A DNA stretch of 64,000 bases from positions 2,170,001-2,234,000 of the forward strand of contig JAPYXD010000679.1 in assembly GCA_030998225.1 (NCBI GenBank). The letters are read 5' to 3'. The DNA comes from Diplolepis rosae (lineage: Eukaryota > Arthropoda > Insecta > Hymenoptera > Diplolepididae). The position numbers and the translations under genes are program-made. Under the pieces are notes generated by a model. The model was not told the origin of the DNA, did not search any database, and saw only the letters and a program-made list of their open reading frames with translations. The first letter of the stretch is position 1; each line of letters begins with the position of its first letter. Positions 27,484 through 40,568 of this stretch are shown here, piece by piece.

Positions 27484-28339
27484 CCACAGTGGGTCCACTC
27501 ATATAGGAGAAAAGGGGAACGAATTAAAATGTTTGCTATCAACAAGTGTTGGCGCTATTGTCGCTACCGATGTTATGTTTAAACTGTTGTAACCATAGTA
27601 ACCATATCATTGCCAGTTGAAATAATACAGCCGCTACCATGTATTTTAGGAGGGTACTTAAAAAAGTGAAAATGAGCATCAGCGCTGCCAAGTTTTGATA
27701 GCAACAACTAATATCAATGCAAACGAAACCCCCGTCCCCCCAACCCGATGTATTCTAAAGAGCGGAAAATTTTGAAATATATTGTATGAAATCCATTTCA
27801 TAAATTTAAATGATTTAAAGTTGAAAATAATTTGTGAAAGAATAAAAATACAACAAGAATTTTTAAATATGAATCACAATGAACAGTTAAATACTGTACT
27901 ATTACACGGAGAAAAATAGTTGAAGTAATTTTACTCAATTCTGTCGATTAAACTTGGGACTTAAGGACATTTGAACATTTATTAAATCCTAGACGGGTAA
28001 AATGAATTTGATAAATACCTAATTCACCCAAAGTGAATATCAATAAGCGTTACATAGGAAATAGTAAGGAGTTGAGTAAAATGTTGTCGACGACAGGGCA
28101 TCACAATGCGTCAGTGGGTTAACCTGAAATGCATAAATATATCACCGACGCTTGAGGTGCTTCGAACGGTAGTTGAGTAAAATGAGCATCGGCTGTATTA
28201 TTTCCACTGGCAATGATATGGTTGCTATGGTTACAACAGTTTAAAAATAACATCGGTAGCGACAATAGCGCCACCACCTGTTGATAGCAAACATTATAAT
28301 TCATTCCCCTTTTCTCATATATGAGTGGACCCACTGTGG
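27484..28339. mobile_element. Terminal-inverted-repeat element, about 855 bp
   Basis: Ends CCACAGTGGGTCCACTCATAT are inverted at 27484 and 28339. The inverted similarity extends about 150 bp inward (27488-27635 against 28188-28339) and includes the block around TGGTTACTATGGTTACAACAG. The middle has no gene. No target duplication could be recognised. Confidence 0.65.
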
Positions 28340-30430
28340 TAGTTGATGACCAGCACGTGAGGAAACTGGTGCCTTGAATAAAGATTTCTATTAATCTACA
28401 AAGTACAGGTATTTTCTAAATGAAATTTTCTATAGAACTACTAGGAAAAATCATCTTTTTCATTTATTTTTTGGGAAATTATCCAATTATTCAGTGCTAT
28501 TGTCCTAATTTTTTATTTTACCCAGCCAAGCTTGGTATAATGAACAGCCATTTCCATCTTAGTATAACGGATTATTGCACAAAGATTCTTTCAATTCTTT
28601 GTCAAACAACAGAAATATTTTATCCTAATTATGTAACTTTCGTTAGTCACCGATAGTAACTTAATCAAGATATTTCTTGGACTCAATCATCTATAATTGT
28701 AGGTTGTTTCTTTTTTGCAAATTCACGTTCTAGAGTATTCCAGGAATCGAAGGTCATTTTCAAAATTAATGTCTTTCCCGTTTCGCACACGATTATTTTT
28801 CTACCAGGGGCTCAAAAAATGAATTTTTTATTGAATATTAATATTGAATATTAATAAATAAAATCCACTTTATGACCCGCTAGTAGAAAAATTAAGATAC
28901 AACATTATTTTACAAATAAATATCTGGTTTTTTTGGTAGATCTTGGTGAAAACAAGGTCACTGGAGTCGAAACAATTTGATTTTTGTTTTGAAAAATTTT
29001 TTTATCTTGTGAAATTCACTATTATTTTCTGAAAATCATTTGAATTCAAATCATTTATTTTTTTTTGCTAAAAAATAATTTATTAATCAATTAATTTCTA
29101 GATTTGAGAAATTCAGTCGGCCGGTCTAGTTCAGAAAGGGATATTGCGACTAACGGTTAACACTAACATTAACGGTTAATTTATTTATGTAATTTTTTTT
29201 GTATTTACATACAGATATATTTTTTATGTGGTCGGGATTGTTGAAATAAACTGAAAATTTCTACCATTAGTTGAAACTTTTTTTGAAGCAGAATAAAAAT
29301 ATGAATTTAATGAATTTAAAATCTTTCAATTTGAATTTAATTTGCATTATTGCGATATAAGAGTTTGAAATTGTCTACAGGGACACCTGTCAGCAACGTA
29401 TCATATTCAATACGCGAGTAATGATCCTCCGATAATGTAGGCAGTGGCAAAAATTTCATACTCAACCACCTAATTTAATAAAAATACATTTCCTGAATTT
29501 TATATTTTTGATTTATCTATATAATAGATAATTCAATCACTAACATTTCTTTGTGGTTTAAAATGTATTAATTACAAAAATTTGTTTTATCAATAATAAT
29601 AGTAAATTATTCATTTTGGAATATTTCAAGACTTCAATGGTTTTATTCGTAAAAGTAGGCAGCCATCTTTTCCAATTTTCAGCTCTTTTCTATACGGCTT
29701 TCTACTATAGAAAATTCATTTATTATGATTTTACGAAAAAATTATGTAATTGGTTGTGTGACCGTAATAGTATATACATTTTTCTACTAACGGGTCAAAC
29801 AAATCCATTTTTTGACCCCCCAGTTTCTTGAAAAATTTTCCAAAATAAAGTTTCTAAAAAATTGTATTATAGAATACACAAATATCCATTCTCGAAATTT
29901 GTAGAATATTAACTACGCAGCCGTAACGGTAATTAATTGATTATCCTGCTGAATTTTCAATCATGATTCAGAATTAGCACGTCATGCATCAGGGTGTTCT
30001 ACTTGAAACACGCGGATTTGAAAACGATAACAAAAGTAGGACAATTCAAATTTATACATTTTTAATAGAAAAAAAATTAGAATCATTTTAAATTTCATGA
30101 AAACAATTTTTTTTTTAGGAAAATTAATATTTCAAAATAGTTCTAAGTAGCTTTTTAGAAAACTCTACGAGTTACCTTCATGCCTTTTTTAGTAAACAAA
30201 TATTAACAAAGTTAGAGCATGTAGAAACCTTAAGAGAATCGAAAAACCAATAGTAAAGGCAATATAAAAACCCGCTCACTACACACAGAAAAAAATCTAA
30301 CTATTACAGTAAGCTGTGCTCTCCCTATTAAAGCACCGAACTTAATACCATATACGAAATTGGTATGCACTTCTACCAATATTGGCATCAACTCATGCAT
30401 TTTCAGCATGGAATGTCTCATACTATAACT
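28340..30430. other. Stretch without a gene; dispersed repeat copy inside
   Basis: Only short low-complexity frames. Around 29370-29480 lies a copy of a dispersed repeat (core CCGATAATGTAGGCAGTG) found again at 39430-39560 and 51050-51280. A loose inverted pair occurs at 28860-28900 and 29765-29810. Confidence 0.5.
29370..29480 (+). repeat. Dispersed repeat, copy 1
   Basis: It shares GTCAGCAACGTATC, CCGATAATGTAGGCAGTG and ACTCAACYACYTAATT with copies at 39430-39560 and 51050-51280. Same strand in all three. Confidence 0.7.
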
Positions 30431-30432
30431 AT

Positions 30433-30985
30433 ACTATGTTGTTGGATAAATATTGCACATGTGAGGTCTATTTTGGAATAAACTTTGGTAATGTGAAAAC
30501 AGAAAACATCGATAAATTACCTAAAAACTTCCTTAGGAATAACAATAAAATTCTAGCACATAAATCTAAGATACATCCACTAAACAAATAGTATATATTT
30601 GTGCTTAAATGTCACTGAGGATATAGATGCAAGTACTCATATAGTATAAAATTACAGAGGATTATTTATGAGAATTATCTTAGAATTGCTAATATGAATT
30701 CTACACTGTTAGAAATTTCTACCGCAATTTCCCAGAACATGTGACTGAAGTTTTATTCAGCTACCGCCTCAAAAAATTAAGACAGAATTTCAGAAAATTC
30801 TGTTGCTTTTTAGTAAATTTATGATAAGAAATGTTTTTTTTTTAAATCCAGTTACAAAGTGTTGAATATTCTGTATATGTCCTTCTTGAAATACTGAAAC
30901 TTGTAACTGGAATAATTTTACGTTTTTGTAACCGAAGTACATTTTTCCCAAAACTTCAAGATACCTTTACTCAAAAACAGCGTAA
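30433..30985. repeat. Inverted repeat A, left copy
   Basis: It is the reverse complement, with a few percent divergence, of 46280-46945. Markers: AACAATAAAATTCTAGCACATAAATC near 30541 and GTAACTGGAATAATTTTACG near 30902. The pair encloses about 16 kb, including the CACTA-like element. Confidence 0.8.
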
Positions 30986-30999
30986 ACTCTCTAAACCGG

Positions 31000-31165
31000 A
31001 ATCAGTCAAATTTCCACCGACTGAATCAGTGCCTTGCCTGTTCACTGATTCATCAGTGAAAAACCCTTCCACCGCTAAATTAGTCAGCTTCCACCGACTT
31101 AATCAGCGAAAATTATTTTACACCGTTAAATCAGCCAATTTTCATTGAAGTAATCAGTGAAAGTT
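31000..31165. repeat. Degenerate minisatellite
   Basis: About six imperfect units of roughly 26-30 bp, of the type CCACCGACTNAATCAGTGAAA, with variable spacing. The units contain the self-complementary core CACTGATT/AATCAGTG. Confidence 0.55.
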
Positions 31166-32769
31166 GACCTATCGATACTAACATCATTTTTAGATATTGA
31201 CTGACTCCGACTCAGACAGTATCGTCAAATTTTTGCGCCACCACATAATATGCATAAATAGATATTAGATATAATAATACATAAAAGATATTTTTTGTAA
31301 ATTTCCGAACATTTCTAACAGTGTAGTGTTCAAATATTTTAACAATAATAACAATTTTTGATAAAAACGCGTAAAAAACTTTTAGGGTAAAAAATTGAAA
31401 TGTAGAGGATAAACTTTCAGTATAAACGTAAAATTATGAATAAATTGCTCATAATAATGCAAGTTTTCAAATATTAGTTTTCTGAAAAAAAAACATGTGT
31501 TCTGACAAAGGGATATCTAAATTTTTCAGACTCATCAATGTTTGGGATTTGAAAATAAATTGAACTAACCTTATATAATATAATATAATATACATATTTT
31601 AACTTAACTCACTGGTCACTATGAAGTTATTTGTCTATATAACCACTTTCATCCCACACTTTCGGATTCAAATCATAGCCAACCTTTAGTTGCATTGGGT
31701 TTTGTAGACAGATAAGAAAAGTTTTTTCAAGAAAATAAGAAATGATTTTGGGCAAAATGTTCTCTCGCATATGAAAAACTTCTTACATACCACAGTACAG
31801 TTAGCAACAAAATCCAACCAGAGGATTCTTCTACTTCGTTGCAGGAAAGTAAGAATACTCCTACAACACCTACAATCAACAGCATTCAACTCAGTATCTT
31901 TTGACAATGATAATGTGATACGTATGCAGTTATCAGCGAAAAGAGATTTCTTTTTTCGAAACTAAATTTAGAAATTAAAGACATTTGTATTTCAATATAT
32001 AGATTGAAAAATGACATCTGACTTCCCTTCTAGAAAAGAATTATTAACTCCGATTCCGAACGATTGAACAACATTTTTAATCGTTCCCAATCGTGTTTCT
32101 TAATCGGGTCTGACCAATTCAGATCGATTGGATCCGGCTATCGTTGTCTGTCGTTCTCAATCGGGACAAGTGATGAGGTTAAATCGGCCGTTATGTTGAT
32201 GGCAGCACTTTGATAACGCGGGAATTATTTGAAAATGCTTATTTACTTTTTTTTTAATTGTATCCCTATAAAAGATAATTTATTTTAAAGATTTCAAATA
32301 ATTTCCACGTGATAAAAGAGTTATCACTAATATATTTGCCAATAATTTTTGTAGCAATTTTTATCAGTCTTGCATATAGAACCAGCTATTTATTTAAGTA
32401 GTGAACATATATTATTAGATATATAATATATAATATTAGAAATCACAGTGTAATGTGTATAGTAATCAGTCTCTTCAAAGAATACTATATAGATATAATA
32501 TACCGTTATTTTCGAAAAGCCGTATTATACAGTCTAAGTAACTTAAAATAGAGGAACATACAATACTTGTAGAAAAAAATATAAAATCACAGAAGTGTTT
32601 TATAAAAAGCAAATTTTCAAGAAATAAAAGCAGTAAATTTTAAACTTTTAATGACGATAACCGTAAGGCACGAATAAATATATTCTGCATCAATTATAAT
32701 CTGGTAAAATAATCTGATATATACTGTGTAACAATCTAAAAACGTTTGATAATCTGCACCAATCTATGT

Positions 32770-33060
32770 TAATCTTTAAAGTCATTAGTTTTTGTCACCG
32801 TTTTCATTAAGAAGTTCTTCGTCCTCTCCATCATATTCATACATTTCTGTGTCCCCCTCTTCTCGACACTTTTCCGATTGAAAATTTTTTTTCATCTGAA
32901 CGATTTCTCTATTTAATATTTACGCCTCTTCCTCAGGCGTTAATTCATCTAGTCATGAATTATCCAACTCGCTTGCATTTCCGTCCTCATTGATGCTTTT
33001 AACCGCGATCACCCTTCGTTCTGTAAATATAAAGAGGTGATTATAAAAGTATTTTAAAAA
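32770..33060 (-). other. 3' end region of the BEN gene
   Basis: Contains the acidic last exon (MYEYDGEDEELL block) and the intron before it, which ends TTTACAG on the minus strand near 33021. No separate gene is seen. Confidence 0.4.
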
Positions 33061-33282
33061 TTAAGTTCATAATAATGACGTATACTTGTAATTTGTAAAA
33101 ACATTACTTTTTTTCTTTGGATCATTCTGCAATTCTGCAATCTTGTTTGAAATGTGTGTTACAACTTTACTGACTTCTTCATCCACAACCTCTTCTGAAT
33201 AGTGACATTGTTCCACCAACCAGTGTCTAGTAATATCTAATAAAAATGCAGCGAATTTTCTTCCATTATTAAATAGAAATCC

Positions 33283-33434
33283 TGTAGGAAAGTTGTAGTT
33301 TTTACAAAGATAATTTATTAAAAAAGAGTAAAATACATTAGCTCGCGTCTCGCTCGATTTACCGCTCGCTCGGCCCTCCCTCTGCCGTCCTCCTAACCAC
33401 ATAGTGGCGCCAAATTTAAAAAATTTCTCCCACA
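33283..33434 (-). repeat. 3' LTR of the small gypsy element
   Basis: 152 bp, TGTGGGAG...CCTACA on the minus strand. At the sequence level it is nearly the same as 38203-38354. It is unusually short for Ty3/gypsy. Confidence 0.92.
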
Positions 33435-33448
33435 ACCGGGCGTCCTGA

Positions 33449-36400
33449 CTAATCATCCGCCTCGGATAGATCCTTTTCTAAATATGGTTTCATATATTCG
33501 GCGCAAGAACTGGTAACTTGTGGTCCCTCATGTAAACCTACAGACTTTACATCATAAGTGTCGTTACTCTTAACCTTTTCAATTACATAGGGTCCATAAA
33601 ATTTAGCCTTAAGCTTACGGCCCGGTCCTAACTGAGTACGCTTTATTGCTACCAGGTCGCCTAGCTTATACTTAGTGGGCGTATGACGTCTGAGATTATA
33701 TGTTCGACGATTTTCTTCTAGAACCTTCGTGATTTGCTCTTTAGCCCTTTCGCATACTTTGTCGCGCTCGTCTTGGAAACAAGATTGAAATTCGGCTTCA
33801 ATAACCTCTTTTAGTTGAGCGTCAACTCCAAAACGCATTTTTATCCCAAACAATAGTTCGAAGGGCGTCATGTTAATAGTTCGTTGGTAGGTAGAATTCA
33901 GGACTTGTTGTAGTCAGTCGACGTGTTGATACCATTTTGAAGGATCATTCGTCGATAGTTTAGTGAGAACAGAGATAATGGTCCGATTTAACCTCTCGAC
34001 TTGACCATTAGCCCTAGGTAGTCCTGTAGTCACAGCGTGGTGTTTGATTCCGTTGTCTCGGCAGTACTTTTGAAATTCCTCGGAAGTGAACGCTCTTCCC
34101 TGATCAGAGATAATTCTTGAAGGGCTTCCAAAAATATTCTTTTGTTTCTCAAGTCGGTCTAATACTTCCTGAACGCCAGTGGACTTGGTGGGATATAACC
34201 AAACAAATTTGGTAAATCCATCAATTACTGCCAAAATATAGTGTTACCGCTTACTTGTCGTTTCCAGAGGTCCTAAATGGTCAACGTGGTACGTGTATAA
34301 GGGCTGGTCATCTTTGGTAATCGGGTGTAAAAAACCTTCTTGTTTTCCTTGTTTTCTATTTCCCAAAATACAGGGCACGCAATTCGTGATGTATTTTTCT
34401 ACTTTTCGACGTAAATCTGGAATGAAATAATCCTGTTTGATCAGCTCTTCAGTCCTCAAAACGGCAAAATGTCCTCGATCGTGGGCATTTCGGATGATGT
34501 CGGTCTGCATGGCTTTAGGAACGACCAGAACGTCTCGGCCGTCCTTCTCAACATATAAAAGATCACCTCGTACAAAGTAATCCTTAAAGGACTTTTCTTT
34601 TAGGATTTCCAGGATAACGTTCGTCTCGCTGTCCTCCTGTTGAGCCCTTTTGACACGCGGAATGACATCATCGATTTTGAAGGTCAGTACAGGGTACCTA
34701 CTTAGGGCGTCGACATGTTTCATTCTAACCCCGGGTCGGTGCTCAACAGTGTAATCGAATTCTTCCAGGAGCAGGAACCATCTTGCTACCCTGGTCGCCA
34801 AGTCTTTCTTGTTTATAGTTTCCTGGAACGGAATACAATCAGTGATTATTTTGAATTTAATACCTAACAGATAAATTCTAAACTTTTTTAATGCCATTAT
34901 CACGGCTAGAACTTCCAATTCGTAACTGGAGTAATTTTTCTCGGCTGATGTAGTTTTTCTACTCATATAATGGACTGGGTGGAACTGTTGGTCCTCGATA
35001 GACTTCTGCATCAGAATTGCTCCATATCCTTCTCGACTGGCATCAGTGTGCAGTTCGGTTTCCAGTTTTGGGTTGTAAATCAGCAATACAAGATCCTTCA
35101 TCATCGAAACCTTTAACTCCAAGAACGATCTCTGCTCGGGTCCATCAAATTGGAATTTTTTGTCTTTCTGCAAAAGATCCGATAAAGGCTTAGCAATCAA
35201 AGCATGGTTAGGAATAAACTTGCGGAAATTACTGGTTAATCCAAGAAAACTTTGAATGTCTTTTACGCAAGTTGGGGCGGGATAGTCCAGAATAGCTTTA
35301 ATCTTATCGGGCGATGGGTAAACTTTACCGTCTTCAATCATATGTCCAAGGAATTCAATGCGACGTTTCATCAGCTGAACTTTCCTTTTATTTATTTCCA
35401 GACCATACTCAGGCGCCGTCTCGAAGACCCTTTTTAACCTACTTACATTTTCGTCGTAATTGGGAGCGGGAATTATTATATCGTCGATATAAATAAAACA
35501 AATTCCTTCTTTAATCAGAGATTTGAACACCGCATTTATAAATCTTTGAAAGACGGAGGGAGCATTGTACAGACCAAAAGGCATATTTAAAAAGTCAAAT
35601 TGACCGTTTTGTGTCACAAACGCCGTATACTTGCGACTTTCCTCACTCACCGATACGTGAAGAAAACCATTTTTCAAATCAATTGTCGAGAACACCCGGG
35701 CTTCCTGGAGTTTGTCGATCAAATCTTCAATTACGGGAAGTGGGTATCGATCTCTAACAATGACGCGATTTAGTTTACGATAATCAATACATACTCGCGA
35801 AGATCCGTTCATCCTTTTAGTGACGACTACGGGACTAGCATAATCTGACGAACTAGGTCGAATTTTGCCCTCCTCGATCCATTGCTCCGTCTGTCTTTCT
35901 ATAACTTCGGCTGGGGGGAAACGTCGAGGTGCTTGATGAATGGGTTTCTCATCATTGAGAACAATTTTCATTTCGAGATTCGTCGTTTTTGTTTTACAAG
36001 GTACATAATTATTGATCAGTTCCCTTACTTCTTCACGAATCTTAATATCCGAAATATAATTCAAATCAAGTGACGGTTCGTCAGAGACTTCAATACGAGA
36101 CAGAAATACCGTAGGCATTATTTTTTTAAATTTACCGCAATCAATTCCGCCTTCTAGATTGGCCTGATGAATAATTTCATTACCGATAATTAAGTCATAG
36201 TCTAACGCGTCATCTGGAACTAGATAAATAGTTGTCGGAAACTTATCCTGATCTACTTCTATAACCGTCTGAAAAAATCCTAAAGATTCAGTTCCTAACT
36301 GACCAACTCCAATTACGCAACAACTTTCTCGTTTGTAATCGGTAGACAATTTTAATTTTACGTAAACGGATTTACGGAGTAAACAAACTTGTGCGCCAGT

Positions 36401-36838
36401 ATCTATAAGAGAATCTATTTTTACGCCATTAATCTCTACCTCTTTTTCATGTCTATTGTACGGCTTGACCTTACAAAAAGTCATCGATTTTTTCGACTTG
36501 CCGGAATCATCGTTGGTTACCTTAGTCGTACAATTTTTAGATTCGTGTCCGAATTGGTTGCAATTGAAACACCTTCTGCTCTTATCCTTGAACGGACAGT
36601 TTTTTGATTCGTGGCCCCTGCCCCCGCAGTTGTAGCATCGTTGCAGTTTGCCGTCCTTGGATTCCGTCTTCACTCCGGCTTCTTTTTTCTTTCCCGATTT
36701 TTCTTGATGTGTAGACTTCCCTTGACTTCGCTTTCTAATATCTTCATAAGCTTTCATCTTTTCTTTGAAGGCTTTTAGGTTTTTCGCTCCAAAAAGGATG
36801 GTTTTATTTGCTATCTCATCGTTGATTCCATCTATCAC
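33449..36838 (-). pseudogene. pol: Pol of the small gypsy element, two nonsense codons
   Basis: Residues are counted from 36838. CCHC knuckles at 68-81 and 90-103, protease DTGA at 146-149, RT with D387 and YIDD at 450-453, RNase H DAS at 599-601 and HVDALSR near 708. Integrase zinc domain has H786, H790, C820, C823. The first frame ends at a stop at 34244-34246. The same frame continues through 34234-33914 (integrase core with VIDGFTKFVW, the SDQGRAF aspartate and the GQVERLNR glutamate), stops again (TGA at 33916-33914), and continues to 33449 with a GPY motif (FYGPYVIEKV). With only two in-frame stops it is a recent pseudogene or relies on readthrough. No envelope follows. Confidence 0.9.
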
Positions 36839-37653
36839 GTACTGGATTCTTGAGCTTCTATCTCGATTTGACCCCTGTTAGCCAGTTCCTTCATGATTAA
36901 AAAGTATTCCTGTACCGTTTCGTCTTTCTTCATTTTACGCTTAGACAACATATCGTGGAGTTCAGCACTGTTTATTTTTGAGGAGAATTCTTCCTCCAGC
37001 GCTCCCTTCAACTTTTTCCACGTTCTGATTGCGCTTTCGCCTTGAATAAATAATTTAGCGGTACCTTTCAGGGATTTCTTTGCGAAGACGACTTTCTGGA
37101 GGTCATTCCATCTAACCAGCATTGCAGCGTCCTCAAAATCTTGGATCCATCGTTCAATCGGATAAGAGTCACTTCCGTCGAAAGCTCTAATTGAATCTTC
37201 CACGTCCTTAAAATTCAAAGCAAAATGAACAGGCCTCCGTTCATTTGCGACATTATTTTGAGCGTTTAAATCATCGTCGTGTTCACGTTCTTCATCGCTT
37301 AACCCCTCGTCAGCGTCTTCTTCGTCTGAGTCTTCTTTCAGGGTGTTTAAATCCATTAACCCACTGCAAATTCGGCCAACCACTTCGTTTTTGCTTCCGT
37401 CGTACTCCAGTCCGAAAAGATTACAAACAGACGTCAGGTCCCCTTCGGAAAGAGAATCGTTTGCATAGTTTATTTTTGCTGTGTGTTGAACAGATCCGTC
37501 TTCAAATTCAAAACCAGGAAAAGTGTGTAATCTCTGACGATTTCCACGATCACCGTCTTCTTGAAAAATAAATCTGTGTAAAGCGCGAATTTCCATTTTC
37601 GACGCCGTTTTTATCTTTTCAGAAATCGTGGCAATCTGACCGAGATTCTCCAT
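36835..37653 (-). CDS. gag: Gag of the small gypsy element
   Basis: The frame is open from 37743 but its first codon there is GTG; the first ATG is at 37653 (MENLGQIATISEK), giving 272 codons. An acidic linker precedes a retrotransposon Gag capsid domain (YPIERWIQDFEDAAMLVRW ... VQEYFLIMKELANRG). The frame ends at TGA (36837-36835). The last capsid residues, the linker and both CCHC knuckles lie in the overlapping minus-one frame of the next ORF. Gag is therefore extended by a -1 shift just before 36838, either programmed or by mutation. Confidence 0.8.
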   Translation of the reverse strand: MENLGQIATISEKIKTASKMEIRALHRFIFQEDGDRGNRQRLHTFPGFEFEDGSVQHTAKINYANDSLSEGDLTSVCNLFGLEYDGSKNEVVGRICSGLMDLNTLKEDSDEEDADEGLSDEEREHDDDLNAQNNVANERRPVHFALNFKDVEDSIRAFDGSDSYPIERWIQDFEDAAMLVRWNDLQKVVFAKKSLKGTAKLFIQGESAIRTWKKLKGALEEEFSSKINSAELHDMLSKRKMKKDETVQEYFLIMKELANRGQIEIEAQESST

Positions 37654-38186
37654 TTCGAAGTTTAAGGTTAACACGTCTGTAAACTGGTTTATTGGTAAGC
37701 AGTGTCCTGTATTACCAGCAATGCGTCGTTTTCCAAATTTCACTAAATTTCGTCACCACAATATCACAATCACAGGAAAACGTCGTTCGTTTTCTTTTTT
37801 CTCTTGAGTTCACGTCGTCGATTTGCGTTTTATTTGTACCCGTCGATGCGTACTTCGCGTCGTCCGATCCTCATGCACGTCGTGTTTCGCACTCGGATCC
37901 TTTACGTCGGCTTTTCGTCGTTGCACGTTTCAAAACAAATTCACCCGTCTTTTCGTGATTCGGTACCCACGTTTTTCCCGCTTCGCGTATTCCCGAAATA
38001 CAAAATTTCGTCAGTCTTTTCGAATCTCTTATTAATGGTGAATTGAATCACTTGCGTTTTCTAACAGCGTCGTTTCTTGTACCAAGCGTTTTCACTCGCG
38101 GCGGCGTTCTTTGCTTTATTTCGTCGTAAAAATCCAACCTTTTCGGATTTTTTTTTCACTCTGCGAGTTTCACGGTCTAGGATCAT

Positions 38187-38199
38187 GGACGAGCCCCCA
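38187..38199 (-). promoter_or_regulatory. Primer-binding site resembling tRNA-Pro
   Basis: On the minus strand TGGGGGCTCGTCC lies three bases inside the 5' LTR. It matches the complement of the tRNA-Pro 3' end over 13 bases, the primer also used by murine leukaemia virus. Confidence 0.75.
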
Positions 38200-38202
38200 A
38201 TT

Positions 38203-38354
38203 TGTAGGAAAGTTGTAGTTTTTACAAAGATAATTTATTAAAAAAGAGTAGAATACATTAGCTCGCGTCTCGCTCGATTCACCGCTCGCTCGGCCCTCCC
38301 TCTGCCGTCCTCCTAACCACATAGTGGCGCCAAATTTCAAAAATTTCTCCCACA
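38203..38354 (-). repeat. 5' LTR of the small gypsy element
   Basis: Partner of 33283-33434. Three or four base differences between the two suggest a fairly young insertion, although its pol has acquired stops. Confidence 0.92.
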
Positions 38355-39429
38355 ATCCATATTACATAAATTTATTCTAAAAAAACTGTAATCAGTACCT
38401 TTTATTGCCAACACTCAGGTTGGATCTAATTTATCAGGGTTCCTAGAATGACCTCGTTTTCTATTGCTATCTTTACCCGAAATTGTGGAATTTTTTAATT
38501 CCTGTGCTGTAAAAAGCATGTCACAAAGCATTTTAACGAAGAGAGAAGGCGAGTTTTGATAGCAAGCATCGTGATACTTTAAGCGTGCTAGATAAATTCC
38601 TCGGCCGATATGGATCTGTAACAAATTTGATTCATTTTCTTCAATAGAAATTGAGTTAAAGGTAAAATTAAGTTTATATGAAGAATATCTATATACTGAG
38701 TTGGAAAAAAATCAAGTTTATCGAAATACATGATCGTCACTTCTGCGAATAAATCCTGAGGCAGGGTATTCTGGCACCTTCACATCTCCATTGCGAGTAA
38801 CGCAGATTTTCGCTGCAGAAAAATTATCGAAGTTACTTGAAATGGATTTCTATTTTTGTAATTCCCTCGAGTGTAAAAGTAATTGAAATCTTTTTAAAAT
38901 ATCTCTCTTAGAAGAGAATAAATAAAATGCATTATACATTTTGATTTAGTATAAACATTTATACATATATACCTTGAAACTCATCAATATTATGCAGAAA
39001 AGAATCCCGAAAATCGGTATATTTCTGTCGGATTTCATTTGAATCCAAATTTGCCTCTTCAACTGCATTGCATTGTTGTTGCAGCAACTTTGTTAAATCA
39101 GCAATATTTTCCTCCTGTTTAGATAATTGTTGATGACAAAAAGAATTCTGTTTCGTTAACTCAGCAATGGTTTCTTCTTGTTTAAAAATTCGTTGCAGGC
39201 AAAAAGAATTCTGGCAAACCAAACTTCCTTCCTGAAAATGAGTACATCAATTTTAGAGAAAATACAATATGTATATACTTTAAATATATATTAGATATAT
39301 TAATATCAGTATGAGGCATTTAATAATTTCATGTCAAGACAGTTTATTGAAATGAATTTAATCAATTTGAGCAAAGTAAACAACAATGCAAATTTCGTTA
39401 AACAGATTAGTATTGGCAAAAATGTAAAG

Positions 39430-39560
39430 CGTTTGAAATCTTTCTGTGGAAAAAAGACGTTTTCGACTGCGCGTGTCGGCAACGTATTCTATCTGATACG
39501 CGGCTGGTGATCATCCGATAATGTAGTCAGTGACAAAAATTTCAAACTCAACTAACTAAT
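39430..39560 (+). repeat. Dispersed repeat, copy 2
   Basis: Same family as 29370-29480 and 51050-51280. The upstream part (TTTCTGTGGAAAAAAGACG) also matches 51050-51110 loosely. It sits in an intron of the BEN gene. Confidence 0.7.
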
Positions 39561-40142
39561 TGGTAATAGTCTTAAAATTTTTCCAACAATTACGATGACC
39601 GCAGGTATTAAAACTTTTTTAAGAAAAGTGACACATTTTACCTCGGAGGAGAAATGAATTGAACCATTTGATTCCTTATTGTTTAGGGAATTCACTTCCA
39701 AAGGTTCCGTTGATAGTGAGCCGATTTTCAACTGAATTTGAGATCCACTTTGATGTTCATTTTGAAACGAACTTCGCTCAGGATCAAAATGCAGAGATTT
39801 ATCTGATCCTTTATATGTCAAGTTCTTTTTGAGAGAGATTTTCTTTCTGGATGGTAAAGACGTTGAGAGTTTTTTATCTTTCCAGCTTTTTGACGAAGCT
39901 TTCTGTTGATCATCTCTGTTATTAAAGTCGCTTTTATTAGTAAATCCAAGTTTTAAAGCTTCTTGTTTACGAAGGATGTCATTTTGAATTTCGACAGCTC
40001 TGCTCTTTTTTTGAGAATCCTGTAAAATATAAAAATTTGTCTAATAAAACAACTTTATTCTAACTTTATTGTCATTAATATTTCACCAATGTGTTTAATG
40101 CAAATGAAAAAAGACAATAGCTGTGTTCATTATTATTATGTA

Positions 40143-40568
40143 CCCTAGCAGACCCGGTTGAGAGAACGGTCAGAGTATTCTCTGACCGTCCTCTGACTGT
40201 TCTCTGACCGTTCTCTAACCTCGCACTATTATGGCTAAGAACGGTAAAAAACATTTAAATCATTGCAATTATGATTCTGTGGCGAAATTTGAATTAAAAT
40301 GTTTAGGAATAAATAAAATAATTTTAACTCTAACCAATGGTCAACTCTAACAGTGGAGACGTTCTGCACAGGTATTATGTTTTTTAGTTATAAAAAAACG
40401 CTAAAAAATAAAATTATTGTATTTAGTCCAACACCTTCTAATTCAAATTTCGCCATAGAATCATAATTGCTATGCTTTAAATGTTTTCTACCGTTCTTAG
40501 CCATAATAATGCGAGGTCAGAAAACGGTCAGTGTACTCTGACCGTTCTCTCAACCGGATCCGCTAGGG
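40143..40568. mobile_element. MITE, 426 bp, with CCCTAGC ends
   Basis: Terminal inverted repeats run CCCTAGCRGAYCCGGTTGAG then AGAACGGTCAG. Beneath them are clustered subterminal CTGACCGTTCTCT motifs, and both sides carry the inverted block CTAAGAACGGTA. The flanks suggest a TA duplication with one odd base. It lies in an intron of the BEN gene. No coding capacity. Confidence 0.85.

Larger units (their letters stand above)
33283..38354 (-). mobile_element. Ty3/gypsy retrotransposon with 152-bp LTRs, 5.07 kb
   Basis: LTRs at 33283-33434 and 38203-38354 differ at only a few bases. They are flanked by the 4-bp duplication ATCC (33279-33282 and 38355-38358). On the minus strand the order is LTR, primer-binding site, gag, pol, LTR; there is no envelope. 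The insertion lies between two exons of the BEN gene. Confidence 0.93.

Noticed and set aside
31030..31060. Minus-strand CTGATGA as a second hammerhead
   Set aside because: No stem II and no GAAAC core at the right distance. It is part of the minisatellite.
31771..31965. Plus frame (MKNFLHTTVQLATKS) as the N-terminal part of the Penelope-like ORF split by the CACTA-like element
   Set aside because: The LLLRCRK block is suggestive, but similarity is too weak to claim by eye and no join can be shown.
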